The notes: generated from the sequence alone by a model not told the origin. 39,998 nt of DNA from Paenibacillus pasadenensis DSM 19293 (GCF_000422485.1 NZ_AULW01000064.1:1-39998); one strand, 5' to 3'. Positions 1-6,575 are shown, counted from the first letter of the stretch. Numbers and translations are program-made.

Positions 1-1221
1 CTCGAGCTTCCACTCCTCGTCCGCGATCCAGGAGATGACGCGGCCCTCAATAGCCGCGAAGTCGTCTACGATGAAGCGCCGCCCTTCCGATGGAACGAAG
101 GCCGTCCGGATCAACTGGGAGAGGACGAACGGCGGCGGGCCGAAGAGCAACTCCAGCAGCTCGAACTCCCCCGCCCGCAGCAGCTCCCGCGCCAGGGCGA
201 GATCGGGAATCTTGTTTTGCGGCAGGTTTTGGACTTGGATGAGCCGGCCGGCCCAGCGCCACGTCCGGTTAGCGCCGCAGAACTGCAGCAGCCCCCGCGC
301 CCGATCGTCGGCGCAGATCGTCCGTGCCATAGCGTTGTACTTGTCGACGCTCGTCTTGCTCATCTCCTGCCGCAGCTCCAGCATCCGGCGAGTCTCGTCG
401 TCCGGGGCCGCGTCCAACAGCGCCGGCATTTGATCCTTGGCCATGCCGTCGGGCGTCTCCAAGCCGCGCTCCGCCAGCCAGCCCTTGAGCTGCGCCAGGC
501 TGTTTGGGTTGTCGAGCCCGGTCAACTCCCGTGCCTCGGCGATCAGCCTGGCCCCGTACTGCTCGTCGCAGGCAATGGCCTGATGGATGAGCTCGCGGTC
601 CAGCCGCACGCCTCGATCGTTGATCCGCTGATCGATCGCCCAGAGCTCCCACTCCCGCGCCCGGACCGGGAAGCGCGCCAGCTTACGGCGAACCTCTCGC
701 TCGACGACGACGTCCTGCCGGTTGTAGGCGACGTAGTCAGCCCATTTCTCCGGCGCGTGATGGGGCAAATTGCGCTCCCGCCCGCCGTTTGCTTTCGTCG
801 GCTTGCACGGCACGCTGAAGTACTTGATCAGCGCCTTACCCTTGGCGTCTTTCTTCGCGTCCAGCTTCAGCACGTCGGCCGCACCGTCCAGCGAGCCAGG
901 CAGCCCGAGCGTCAAGGCCCAAACCGATGTGCATTGCCACTGCTCCGCCGGCATCGGCTGGCCGAACCACTTGGTCAAGCACGTCCGCTCGAAGGCGGCG
1001 TTGAAGGCCGTCTTGGTGACCGCAGGATCCGCCAACGCGGCGAGAACGTCACCCGGCACGTCCTCCATGTCGGTCAGGTCGACGACCTGCACCGGCTCGT
1101 CATCCCAAGCGTAGGCGAACAGCAGGATCTCGAAGTCCGAGGCCTCGACGTACCGATGGACGCCGGACTTGAGCAGGTCGATCGAGCTGTACGTCTCGAT
1201 GTCGATCTGGAGGATCCGCAT
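1..1221 (-). CDS. Phage family A DNA polymerase, partial (C-terminus off the window)
   Basis: Translating the minus strand from an ATG at 1221 gives 407 codons without a stop, running off the left edge. The N-terminus has a DEDD-type 3'-5' exonuclease start (MRILQIDIETYSSIDL, with the DIET metal-binding motif) and a later exonuclease segment (DYVAYNRQDVVVERE). The end of the visible part begins the polymerase palm (FIVDDFAAIEGRVISWIADE, where D and E of DFAAIE match motif A of family A polymerases). The fingers, motif B and motif C are outside the window. An SD-like GAGGT lies about 5 nt before the ATG. It follows the 32-codon membrane peptide by 3 nt and is the distal visible gene of the early operon. 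Its likely role is replication of the element's DNA. Confidence 0.9.
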   Translation of the reverse strand, partial: MRILQIDIETYSSIDLLKSGVHRYVEASDFEILLFAYAWDDEPVQVVDLTDMEDVPGDVLAALADPAVTKTAFNAAFERTCLTKWFGQPMPAEQWQCTSVWALTLGLPGSLDGAADVLKLDAKKDAKGKALIKYFSVPCKPTKANGGRERNLPHHAPEKWADYVAYNRQDVVVEREVRRKLARFPVRAREWELWAIDQRINDRGVRLDRELIHQAIACDEQYGARLIAEARELTGLDNPNSLAQLKGWLAERGLETPDGMAKDQMPALLDAAPDDETRRMLELRQEMSKTSVDKYNAMARTICADDRARGLLQFCGANRTWRWAGRLIQVQNLPQNKIPDLALARELLRAGEFELLELLFGPPPFVLSQLIRTAFVPSEGRRFIVDDFAAIEGRVISWIADEEWKLE

Positions 1222-1224
1222 GCG

Positions 1225-1323
1225 CTACCTCAGCAGCAGGATGGCTACCAGACCGTAGAAAGGCAGAGAGAACATTAAGGCGTAGAGGAAGCCCCGGAAG
1301 ACGCTGCCGCCGCGGTTACGCAT
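1225..1323 (-). CDS. Predicted 32-residue single-pass membrane peptide
   Basis: An ATG at 1323 opens 32 codons ending with TAG at 1225. The peptide starts MRNRGGSVFR and continues with about 20 hydrophobic residues (FLYALMFSLPFYGLVAILLL) to a final Arg, so it would be a one-pass membrane peptide with a positively charged N-terminus. The start overlaps the preceding gene's stop by 8 nt (GATGCGTAA), an AGAGGT SD-like stretch lies upstream, and the polymerase ATG follows 3 nt after its stop. This packing is typical of a phage operon and is the main reason to call it real. No family is recognised. It is short enough to be a chance ORF. Confidence 0.55.
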   Translation of the reverse strand: MRNRGGSVFRGFLYALMFSLPFYGLVAILLLR

Positions 1324-1513
1324 CAGCCTGACCTCTGCCACGCGGACGCGACTTGGTCGGCTGCTCCGTCACGGCGCGTTCCGGATCCCAGCCCTCCTTG
1401 ATGCGGTGCAGCAGCGTATTGGCGAGGATGCCGTTAGCTGCTGCGCGGTCGACTAGGGCCTGGAGCTCCGGGGAGCGCTTGCGACCTGGCTTCATGCGTG
1501 TTTGAGTTGTCAT
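1316..1513 (-). CDS. Small phage protein with HTH-like segment
   Basis: This gene encodes 65 residues and starts at an ATG preceded by a strong AGGAGG site 8 nt upstream. The middle (LANTLLHRIKEGWDPERAVT) resembles the short helix-turn-helix segment with a conserved G-W-x-x-E-x-A pattern found in many small phage proteins and next to HNH domains. The C-terminus is basic (SRPRGRGQ) and could contact DNA. It lies between the DUF2815 gene and the small membrane peptide, whose start it overlaps. No specific function is recognised. Confidence 0.7.
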   Translation of the reverse strand: MTTQTRMKPGRKRSPELQALVDRAAANGILANTLLHRIKEGWDPERAVTEQPTKSRPRGRGQADA

Positions 1514-1573
1514 GTTTGGTTCCTCCTAGAGTTTGGTTTTATGGGAAGGGGCCGCGAAGGCCCCTACGATGGA

Positions 1574-2155
1574 TCAGCTCATGAAGTCGTCATCGTCTCC
1601 ACCGAAATCGTCGTCAAACTCCTCGCCGGCGAAGTCCTCGTTCACGCTGCTGCGGCCAGCCAACGATTCTCCGTCCTGGACCTTGACGATGTTGTTCAGG
1701 CCGACGCCGATGCCCTTGCTCTTGTTGTCGTAGGTGTAGAAGTTGAGGGAGACGCGAGCATAGCAGCCGGAGTAGACTTCCGTCGTGTCTGTAATCTCGA
1801 CGAACTTGGTGTTGCCTACCGAATCCTTGCCGGCTGGCTTCGCGATGCCGGGCTTCGTGTTGGCGTAGGCGTTCAGGTAGTAGTGGCCGGCGTAGTTCTC
1901 GTCGTCAGGCTTTTCCTCATCGCCATCATGCAGCGGCAGCTTGAAGTTGGTGGGCAGCTTGCCTTTGTACTTCGCCGCGGCTTCGACTTTCAACGCATCG
2001 ATAATTGCCTTGATCTTGCGGAGCGTCTCCTTGTCAGACTTGGGGATGAGCAGCGCGCAGCTGTATTTGAGCTGGCCTGACTCGTTCTCCTTGGGCTCCC
2101 AGATATTCGCGTAGGAAAGACGTACCTTGCCGGTGACCATTTTCGTTTCTGCCAT
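1574..2155 (-). CDS. DUF2815 family phage single-stranded-DNA-binding protein
   Basis: The 193-residue product starts MAETKMVTGKVRLSYANIW, matches the DUF2815 family pattern (…CALLIPKSDKETL…, …GHYYLNAYA…, …VYSGCYARVSLNFYTY…), and ends in a very acidic tail (GEEFDDDFGGDDDDFMS). DUF2815 proteins are related to T7 gp2.5-like OB-fold ssDNA-binding proteins. The acidic tail is the usual partner-binding tail of such proteins. It sits between the DUF2800 nuclease side and the polymerase, consistent with a replication-recombination module. A GAGGAG site lies about 11 nt before the ATG. Confidence 0.85.
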   Translation of the reverse strand: MAETKMVTGKVRLSYANIWEPKENESGQLKYSCALLIPKSDKETLRKIKAIIDALKVEAAAKYKGKLPTNFKLPLHDGDEEKPDDENYAGHYYLNAYANTKPGIAKPAGKDSVGNTKFVEITDTTEVYSGCYARVSLNFYTYDNKSKGIGVGLNNIVKVQDGESLAGRSSVNEDFAGEEFDDDFGGDDDDFMS

Positions 2156-2191
2156 GTTAGATCGAGCTCCTCGTAATTGGATTGGGGTATG

Positions 2192-2524
2192 TCAGCCGAT
2201 CGGCATCGGGCCGAGATCGTTCAGCACGAGCTCGCCGCGTCCGCCGTACCGGGTGGTGTAGGTGATGGTGAGGCTACTGCCAGCGCCGCCAGCAACCTTG
2301 TAGGTCTCAATGTCGATTTTCTGGCCGACCTGCTTCATGAACCGGTCCAGAATCTTCTCATGGACGTGGATGGTCTCGCCGTACTGAGCCGGGATTTTCG
2401 TCCGCGGTCGCGACTTCTGGACGCGCAACCATTCCTTGCGAGCAGCCTCTTCTCGCTTCCGACGGCGCCGCGCCTCGTCCAGGGCTTCACGATCGGCGAG
2501 CGCTTTTCGGGTCCGATCGTTCAT
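2192..2524 (-). CDS. Hypothetical phage protein, basic N-terminus
   Basis: This gene encodes 110 residues. The first 45 are rich in Arg, Lys and Glu and probably helical (ADREALDEARRRRKREEAAR). The rest (GETIHVHEKILDRFMKQ… then a TIT/YTTRYGGRG beta-like stretch) is unrecognised. The ATG follows directly on the stop codon of the DUF2800 gene with no gap, so translation is probably coupled. It lies between the nuclease and the ssDNA-binding protein. No function is assigned. Confidence 0.7.
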   Translation of the reverse strand: MNDRTRKALADREALDEARRRRKREEAARKEWLRVQKSRPRTKIPAQYGETIHVHEKILDRFMKQVGQKIDIETYKVAGGAGSSLTITYTTRYGGRGELVLNDLGPMPIG

Positions 2525-3703
2525 TCAAAAGTCCTCCCCTTCAAAGTCGCCCTCCACGCTGTTCAGCTCCGGACGCTTGTCCGTCTCCGGAACGAGCGCC
2601 GGCTTTCCGGGCGGCTTTACAATTAGGCCGCCGAGTATTTCAACCAATTCTTTTTTACCGATGCTGCTTTCTAGCTTTCCGATACCGAGAATCTCAGGAG
2701 GCTTGAGATACTTCTCCGGGACCAAACCTGCTTCGGAAAAAAGTTGAATTGCCTGATTCTTATCCGTAATCTTCCGGTCGCTTCGGCCCTCGACCAGCTT
2801 CCAGCCCGGTACCTGCTGGCCGGCCTTGGTCGCCGTGAAGGCGTAGTCGGAGACGTCTTTTGCCCAGGCGGACAACTGCTCCGCGACGTGGAGGATGGAG
2901 CCGATCTCCTCCAGCGAGAGCGTCACCGGGTCGCGGAATTCGTAGGCAAGCGCGGCCATGTTGGCGTCAGCGCGGGCCCGGCAGCTGCCCTTGATCTTGC
3001 ACCAGCGGCAGTGGTCGCCGGCGGCGAAGTCGCCTTTGCCGGCATGGGCCAGCACGGCCGCCGGCTTCACGACCGTCTCCGCCCACTGCAGCAGCTCTCC
3101 GATCGGCAGGGCCTCCGTGCTTACGCTGTCGAGCCGCGGCTGGACGATTGTGCCATGCACCTCCCGGATATCATAGAGGTAGCTGTAGTCGGACCAGGCG
3201 CCGAGGCCGTAGAGCCGGATCTGCGGGTTGTCGATCGCGCTGACCGGTACGCCCTTGCCGTACTTGAGGTCGATGACCTCCATCACGCCGTCGGCGATCA
3301 GCACGACGTCGCCGGTGCCGAATCCCTCCGGGACCCAGGCGCTGAAGTCGAGCCAGGCCTCGAAGAGGATGGCGGCGTCCGCGCTCCGCGCCTTGGCGGC
3401 CATGAAGCGCTCCTCGACCACCTCGACATAGGCGGCGACTGCCGCCTCCATCTCGGCGTTGTAATAGGGGCTTGTCCGCTTGAAGGCTGCGATGGCCTCG
3501 TCGAGCATCTCGCCCAGCAGCCGGCTCCGCAGGATCAGCTCCGACAGCTCATGTGCTGCCGTGCCTTCGTTGGCAAACTCGCTGCGCGTGTCCGGGATGC
3601 CCTCCTGGGCGCGGGCGCTTGGCGGGCAGTTGATCCATTGGCTCGCTTTGGACGCCCCGAGGAGCGCATGCCCGCGCTCCGCGTGCGCAGGCGTCAGTCC
3701 CAT
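2525..3703 (-). CDS. DUF2800 phage nuclease, Cas4/RecB-like PD-(D/E)XK fold with probable Fe-S cluster
   Basis: The 392-residue protein begins with SKASQWINCPPSAR, the typical DUF2800 start, followed by NEGTAAHELSEL. The PD-(D/E)XK core is visible as FGTGDVVLIADG and VMEVIDLKYGKG, which give the metal-binding Asp and the D-x-K motif. Four cysteines, one near residue 26 and three in HCRWCKIKGSC near residue 231, match the spacing of Cas4/AddB iron-sulfur nucleases. I infer an exonuclease for end resection or replication intermediates, working with the neighbouring DUF2815 protein. Its ATG overlaps the preceding stop (ATGGGACTGA). Confidence 0.85.
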   Translation of the reverse strand: MGLTPAHAERGHALLGASKASQWINCPPSARAQEGIPDTRSEFANEGTAAHELSELILRSRLLGEMLDEAIAAFKRTSPYYNAEMEAAVAAYVEVVEERFMAAKARSADAAILFEAWLDFSAWVPEGFGTGDVVLIADGVMEVIDLKYGKGVPVSAIDNPQIRLYGLGAWSDYSYLYDIREVHGTIVQPRLDSVSTEALPIGELLQWAETVVKPAAVLAHAGKGDFAAGDHCRWCKIKGSCRARADANMAALAYEFRDPVTLSLEEIGSILHVAEQLSAWAKDVSDYAFTATKAGQQVPGWKLVEGRSDRKITDKNQAIQLFSEAGLVPEKYLKPPEILGIGKLESSIGKKELVEILGGLIVKPPGKPALVPETDKRPELNSVEGDFEGEDF

Positions 3704-3999
3704 GGGATCCCCTGCTCGTGCAGCAAGTCATGGAGCAGCCGGATTTCCTCCTGCAGCTTGTCCACCTGTGCTTCGGCGGCGATGGCGCGCCGGATCGCAT
3801 GCGGCCAGCCGACGCGGGCCTCGACGATGAAGCGGGCGTCTTCCGGATCCAGCCGCCCCTCGCTATGGGCGATATCAAGAAAGAGCTTGTCGCAGTGGCC
3901 GCACATACACGGTTTTGTCCGGATCGGCGCTGGCGCGGCGTATTCGCAAATGGCCAGATCGGCCTCCAGGTCCCTGACCTGCTCCAACTGGGCCGCCAC
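3694..3999 (-). CDS. Hypothetical phage protein with Cys cluster and coiled coil
   Basis: The product has 101 residues. The start is a GTG at 3999 that shares one base with the preceding TAG stop, so it is translationally coupled. A CMCGHCDKLF segment near residue 31 could bind a metal, though only three cysteines are present. The C-terminal third (AAEAQVDKLQEEIRLLHDLLHEQ) looks like a coiled coil. It overlaps the DUF2800 start by 10 nt. No family is recognised. Confidence 0.65.
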   Translation of the reverse strand: MAAQLEQVRDLEADLAICEYAAPAPIRTKPCMCGHCDKLFLDIAHSEGRLDPEDARFIVEARVGWPHAIRRAIAAEAQVDKLQEEIRLLHDLLHEQGIPWD

Positions 4000-4436
4000 T
4001 AGATCTGCTCCAGCTCGGCCTTGAACGCGAGGCGCTTGTCGTCCGGGACGCCGGTGATGTTGGCGCTGCCGTACTTGTCGAGCAGCGCCTTGATGGCCTT
4101 CTTGGCCTCGACGCCTTTCTGCCCGGCCCCGGCTGCGATCGTCCTGAGCTCCACGTCCGTCGGGATCGGCTCGGCGGCGTCGCCGTCGAACTCCGAGTAG
4201 TCGCCGCCAGCTTCGGCACCCGTTTCCTCCACAGCTGCCGACTCTTCGGCCGGCTCCTTCACGGCCGCCTTCGGCTCATCCGCTTTCGCTGCGCGGCTGC
4301 CCCGCAGAGCACGCTCCGCTTTCGGCGCCTCGGCTACGGGAGCTGCTTTGCCCGAAACGAGGCTGGCAGCGAGGACGGAGAGCTCGGCTACGACTTCTGC
4401 GGCGGATTCGCCGTTGATCTGAATTTGAATTGCCAT
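3999..4436 (-). CDS. Hypothetical phage protein with acidic Ala/Glu-rich middle
   Basis: This gene encodes 145 residues from an ATG with an AAGGAGG site 9 nt upstream. The N-terminus (MAIQIQINGESAAEVVAELS) looks like a small folded segment. Residues about 30-95 are low-complexity Ala, Glu and Lys. The last 45 (IAAGAGQKGVEAKKAIKALLDKYG…) resemble a small helical domain common in phage recombination-associated proteins. The position just upstream of the nuclease operon core suggests a replication role, but none can be assigned. Confidence 0.7.
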   Translation of the reverse strand: MAIQIQINGESAAEVVAELSVLAASLVSGKAAPVAEAPKAERALRGSRAAKADEPKAAVKEPAEESAAVEETGAEAGGDYSEFDGDAAEPIPTDVELRTIAAGAGQKGVEAKKAIKALLDKYGSANITGVPDDKRLAFKAELEQI

Positions 4437-4501
4437 GTGTTGATGGCCTCCTTGTATAAGTAAATGGATGAATGCTACAATGGCGGTGATTAAGTCTTGC
4501 C

Positions 4502-4747
4502 TTAGCTCTGGACGGCTCCTACCCCGTCGAGGGCTTTTTCTTCGTATTGCGCGATGATCGCGTCGCGCTCGGCGCGGAGCTGCTGGATGCGATGTTTAGC
4601 AGCCTTGACGGCAGCCGGGTATTCGGGCGACCAGTGCGGCGGCAAATCTAACAGGCTCGTGTGCTCCTGCATGATAGCGTCCAGACGCGGAGCGTCTCCA
4701 CTGTTTGCAGCCAGCCAGATAGCTTTCTTGCTTGGTTCATAATCCAC
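4502..4747 (-). CDS. Hypothetical phage protein, helical
   Basis: The product has 81 residues from a GTG start at 4747, preceded by GAGGAGG. The second half (KAAKHRIQQLRAERDAIIAQYEEKA) is predicted helical or coiled coil. It belongs to the leftward early operon and has no recognised family. Confidence 0.6.
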   Translation of the reverse strand: MDYEPSKKAIWLAANSGDAPRLDAIMQEHTSLLDLPPHWSPEYPAAVKAAKHRIQQLRAERDAIIAQYEEKALDGVGAVQS

Positions 4748-4762
4748 TTACACAGCCTCCTC

Positions 4763-4876
4763 TCAGATGACATTCCGTGCTGCCCAGCGCTGCTTTGACT
4801 GCGCCGCCTTGATTTGCAGCATCAGCATCCGCTCGCTCAGGCTCATTTGCCGCCAGACCCATCCGGTTATCTGCAT
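4763..4876 (-). CDS. Small phage protein, 37 residues
   Basis: An ATG at 4876 opens a 37-codon frame starting MQITGWVWRQMSLSERMLML and ending KQRWAARNVI. It has an excellent ribosome-binding site (GGAGAGGAGGTGA, then 6 nt to the ATG). That site and the position in the operon select this start over a longer in-frame one. The peptide is helical and basic at the C-terminus. The function is unknown. An AGGAGG for the next gene lies just after its stop. Confidence 0.55.
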   Translation of the reverse strand: MQITGWVWRQMSLSERMLMLQIKAAQSKQRWAARNVI

Positions 4877-4904
4877 CGTCCTCACCTCCTCTCCAGAAAT
4901 AACT

Positions 4905-5177
4905 TCACTGCTCTGCCAACCATGTCTCCAAGAACTCTCTCGTCTTGCGGGCCGGGAAATACCACTTTCCCCCAAGCTTATGTTTGGGCATCCTTGAGTC
5001 GAAAAAAAACCGATCCTGGATGGTGTTCCAACTCATCTGTGTCCGCCGCATCAGCTCGGCCGCGTCCCAATAAACGAGATCTGCATCGTATTCCTTGAGC
5101 AACATTCCGATCTGCTCTTGGCAAAGTTGCCTTAGTTGCTGCTCGTCCAATTTGACCTGCACCATCGGCCCACTCAT
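4905..5177 (-). CDS. Excisionase-like or phage HTH DNA-binding protein
   Basis: The product has 90 residues. Residues 35-88 contain DAAELMRRTQMSWNTIQDRF followed by KHKLGGKWYFPARKTREFLETW. This is the arrangement of a winged-helix, excisionase-type fold: HTH, then a wing with a G-x-W-Y-F turn and a final helix. It is the first gene of the leftward operon, expressed from the promoter at 5212-5240 and overlapped by operator dyads. By position it is analogous to xis in ICEBs1-like elements. It could instead be a transcriptional activator. Confidence 0.7.
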   Translation of the reverse strand: MSGPMVQVKLDEQQLRQLCQEQIGMLLKEYDADLVYWDAAELMRRTQMSWNTIQDRFFFDSRMPKHKLGGKWYFPARKTREFLETWLAEQ

Positions 5178-5195
5178 CGCCCGCCTCTCCTTTCA

Positions 5196-5210
5196 GATAA
5201 TTTTCTTATC
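5196..5210. promoter_or_regulatory. Operator dyad O1 (GATAA-N5-TTATC)
   Basis: GATAATTTTCTTATC has perfect 5-bp arms. It lies directly downstream of the -10 box of the excisionase-side promoter, where bound repressor would block initiation. Confidence 0.7.
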
Positions 5211-5211
5211 A

Positions 5212-5240
5212 AATAGAATAAATTTTAAATTCCTAGTCAA
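5212..5240 (-). promoter_or_regulatory. Sigma-A-type promoter of the leftward early operon
   Basis: On the minus strand, TTGACT (5240-5235) is separated by 17 bp from TCTATT (5217-5212). The -35 is good and the -10 is moderate. O1 lies immediately downstream and O2 11 bp upstream of the -35, so repressor control is likely. The excisionase-like start codon is about 35 nt further on. Confidence 0.55.
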
Positions 5241-5245
5241 GATTA

Positions 5246-5274
5246 TTGACGATAGGAATTTTATCACCTATAAT
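5246..5274 (+). promoter_or_regulatory. Strong plus-strand promoter antisense to the Cro-like gene
   Basis: TTGACG (5246-5251), a 17-bp spacer and a perfect TATAAT (5269-5274) form a near-consensus sigma-A promoter pointing right. Operator O2 fills the spacer and O3 begins about 8 bp after the -10. The transcript would run antisense through the Cro-like gene and then into the repressor gene, or end as a short antisense RNA. No ORF of its own is evident. Confidence 0.65.
5251..5265. promoter_or_regulatory. Operator dyad O2
   Basis: GATAGGAATTTTATC matches GATAA-N5-TTATC with one mismatch in the left arm. It lies inside the spacer of the plus-strand promoter at 5246-5274. Confidence 0.6.
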
Positions 5275-5282
5275 GGGAATTA

Positions 5283-5297
5283 GATAAGAAATCTATC
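5283..5297. promoter_or_regulatory. Operator dyad O3
   Basis: GATAAGAAATCTATC matches the consensus with one mismatch in the right arm. It overlaps the expected start of the plus-strand transcript from 5246-5274. Confidence 0.6.
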
Positions 5298-5310
5298 AAT
5301 CAAGGCGCAA

Positions 5311-5547
5311 TTAAGAGACCTGACCTTCGAAAAGATCGGGAAACAATTCGTCGAGCGGCCTGTCGAAATAAACACCGAACCGGATGAGTAGATCACGACC
5401 AGGCGTTAGCTGCCCTGTTTCGATCATTCGCAGATATACTTTCGATATTTCAAGATCATCGGCGATTCGCTCGCGAGGCCCCCGCTCTTCCCGAAGCCTC
5501 CTCAGTTCGCTTCTAGGTGGCGCCTTTGACTTTGCTTTGACTGTCAT
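5311..5547 (-). CDS. Cro-like XRE family HTH regulator
   Basis: The product has 78 residues with one XRE-type HTH (LRRLREERG…IADDLEISKVYLRMIETGQL), then FDRPLDELFP, the usual end of small Cro-like proteins. The ATG is preceded by GGAGGTG with 7 nt spacing. It is transcribed leftward from a near-consensus promoter carrying operator O4, divergent from the ImmR-like repressor. Its likely role is to oppose the repressor in the lysis-lysogeny or excision decision. A strong promoter on the other strand (5246-5274) points straight at its 3' end. Confidence 0.8.
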   Translation of the reverse strand: MTVKAKSKAPPRSELRRLREERGPRERIADDLEISKVYLRMIETGQLTPGRDLLIRFGVYFDRPLDELFPDLFEGQVS

Positions 5548-5576
5548 CTGTCATCACCTCCCCCGTCGTATTTCTG

Positions 5577-5605
5577 ATTATATTTGATAAAAATATTATC
5601 GTCAA
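5577..5605 (-). promoter_or_regulatory. Near-consensus promoter of the Cro-like gene
   Basis: On the minus strand TTGACG (5605-5600), a 17-bp spacer and a perfect TATAAT (5582-5577). The spacer contains operator O4, and O5 lies 10 bp upstream of the -35. Its architecture is the same as that of the plus-strand promoter at 5246-5274. Confidence 0.75.
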
Positions 5606-5611
5606 TACGAT
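5584..5611 (+). promoter_or_regulatory. Candidate promoter of the ImmR-like repressor
   Basis: TTGATA (5584-5589), a 16-bp spacer and TACGAT (5606-5611) would start transcription near 5618, about 36 nt before the chosen repressor ATG. O4 overlaps the -35, suggesting autoregulation. It is weaker than the opposing promoter. Confidence 0.45.
5586..5600. promoter_or_regulatory. Operator dyad O4
   Basis: GATAAAAATATTATC has perfect arms. It occupies the spacer of the leftward promoter and the -35 of the candidate repressor promoter. Confidence 0.7.
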
Positions 5612-5614
5612 TTT

Positions 5615-5629
5615 GAAAATAATTTTATC
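5615..5629. promoter_or_regulatory. Operator dyad O5
   Basis: GAAAATAATTTTATC matches the consensus with one mismatch. It ends directly before an upstream ATG at 5630 and lies between the candidate repressor promoter and the repressor's ribosome-binding site. Confidence 0.55.
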
Positions 5630-5653
5630 ATGCCAACGGAAAGGTCGGATCTT

Positions 5654-6088
5654 ATGACTTTGGGCGATCGTTTGACTGCCCTACGCAACAAACGGAATTT
5701 GACGCAAGACCAAGTAGCTGAAGCACTCGGAATTAAGCGCCCTCGATACAATGCTTGGGAAAACGGAATATCAAATCCAGATCACAACTATCTGGCCGCG
5801 CTAGCTGAATATCATAAGGTTTCGGTAGACTACATCCTTGGGTTAAGCGCGGACTCTTCCATGCCAGATCGGGAACTGACGGTGCCAAACTGGGCAACGC
5901 CAAAAGACGTTCGAGACCTAAAAAAAATGCTCGAAGAGGATGCGCCCGTCATGTTCGACGGCGTTCCGATTACGGCAGAGTCGAGGCAGCGTGCAATCGA
6001 TATCCTGACTGGGCTATTCTGGGAGGCGAAGATGCTTAACAAAAAGACATACGGGCGAAAAAAGTCTGAATCCGAACAACCTGAGTAG
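5654..6088 (+). CDS. ImmR-like XRE family phage repressor
   Basis: I choose the ATG at 5654 (144 residues), because GGAAAGG lies 9 nt upstream. An in-frame ATG at 5630 has no ribosome-binding site and abuts operator O5. The N-terminus is a classic XRE HTH (LGDRLTALRNKRNLTQDQVAEALG…RYNAWENG). The second half (VPNWATPKDVRDLKKMLEED, then FDGVPI and FWEAKMLNKKTYGRKK) resembles the C-terminal part of ICEBs1 ImmR and related repressors. The immA-like protease gene follows 10 nt later, so inactivation by site-specific cleavage is likely. It probably binds the GATAA-N5-TTATC dyads. Confidence 0.85.
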   Translation: MTLGDRLTALRNKRNLTQDQVAEALGIKRPRYNAWENGISNPDHNYLAALAEYHKVSVDYILGLSADSSMPDRELTVPNWATPKDVRDLKKMLEEDAPVMFDGVPITAESRQRAIDILTGLFWEAKMLNKKTYGRKKSESEQPE

Positions 6089-6098
6089 GGGTGAACGA

Positions 6099-6506
6099 AT
6101 GGACAAGCTGGTCAAGAAATTGGTCCGGCGCTACAAGACGAACGATCCATTCCTGCTGGCAGCCAGAATGAACATCCATGTGCGATTCCTTGAAATGGAC
6201 GAGAGCATGCGCGGACTTTACTATCGCAAGCTGCGACGCCGATTCATCGTCATCAATGCAGGCCTGGACCCGATCTGGCAGCGCGTAGTCTGTGCGCACG
6301 AGATTGCTCATGACCGGCTACACCCAGGAATCAGCCGCTTCATGCTGGACGAGCAGTCTTTTGTGAACGTCGGCAAGCTAGAGCGTCAGGCCAACCGCTT
6401 CGCTGTTCGGCTCTTGACGGCCGGCGACGAGCTCGCCGCTGACGAATCGCTCCTGGATCTGCTTCGCCGGAACGACATACCTGAGCAGATGAGCATATTC
6501 TACTAA
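6099..6506 (+). CDS. ImmA/IrrE family metalloprotease (anti-repressor)
   Basis: The product has 135 residues with the zinc-protease motif HEIAH (in VVCAHEIAHDRLHPG) near residue 68 and a downstream ERQANRFAVRLLT segment, where the Glu is the likely third zinc ligand. This family (ImmA, PF06114) cleaves the cognate repressor after DNA damage or other signals to induce the element. It follows the repressor with a 10-nt gap, as in ICEBs1 and many prophages. A small hairpin (CCGCC-GTAA-GGCGG, 6521-6534) separates it from the integrase. Confidence 0.88.
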   Translation: MDKLVKKLVRRYKTNDPFLLAARMNIHVRFLEMDESMRGLYYRKLRRRFIVINAGLDPIWQRVVCAHEIAHDRLHPGISRFMLDEQSFVNVGKLERQANRFAVRLLTAGDELAADESLLDLLRRNDIPEQMSIFY

Positions 6507-6575
6507 CCTTGGGGTTATTTCCGCCGTAAGGCGGTTTAACATACACAAATTTAATTTAAGGAGGTTAAACATTTA

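Noticed and set aside
6521-6534. Terminator between immA and int
   Set aside because: The stem is only 5 bp and is followed by TTTAAC, so strong termination is unlikely. It may be a weak pause or mRNA structure.
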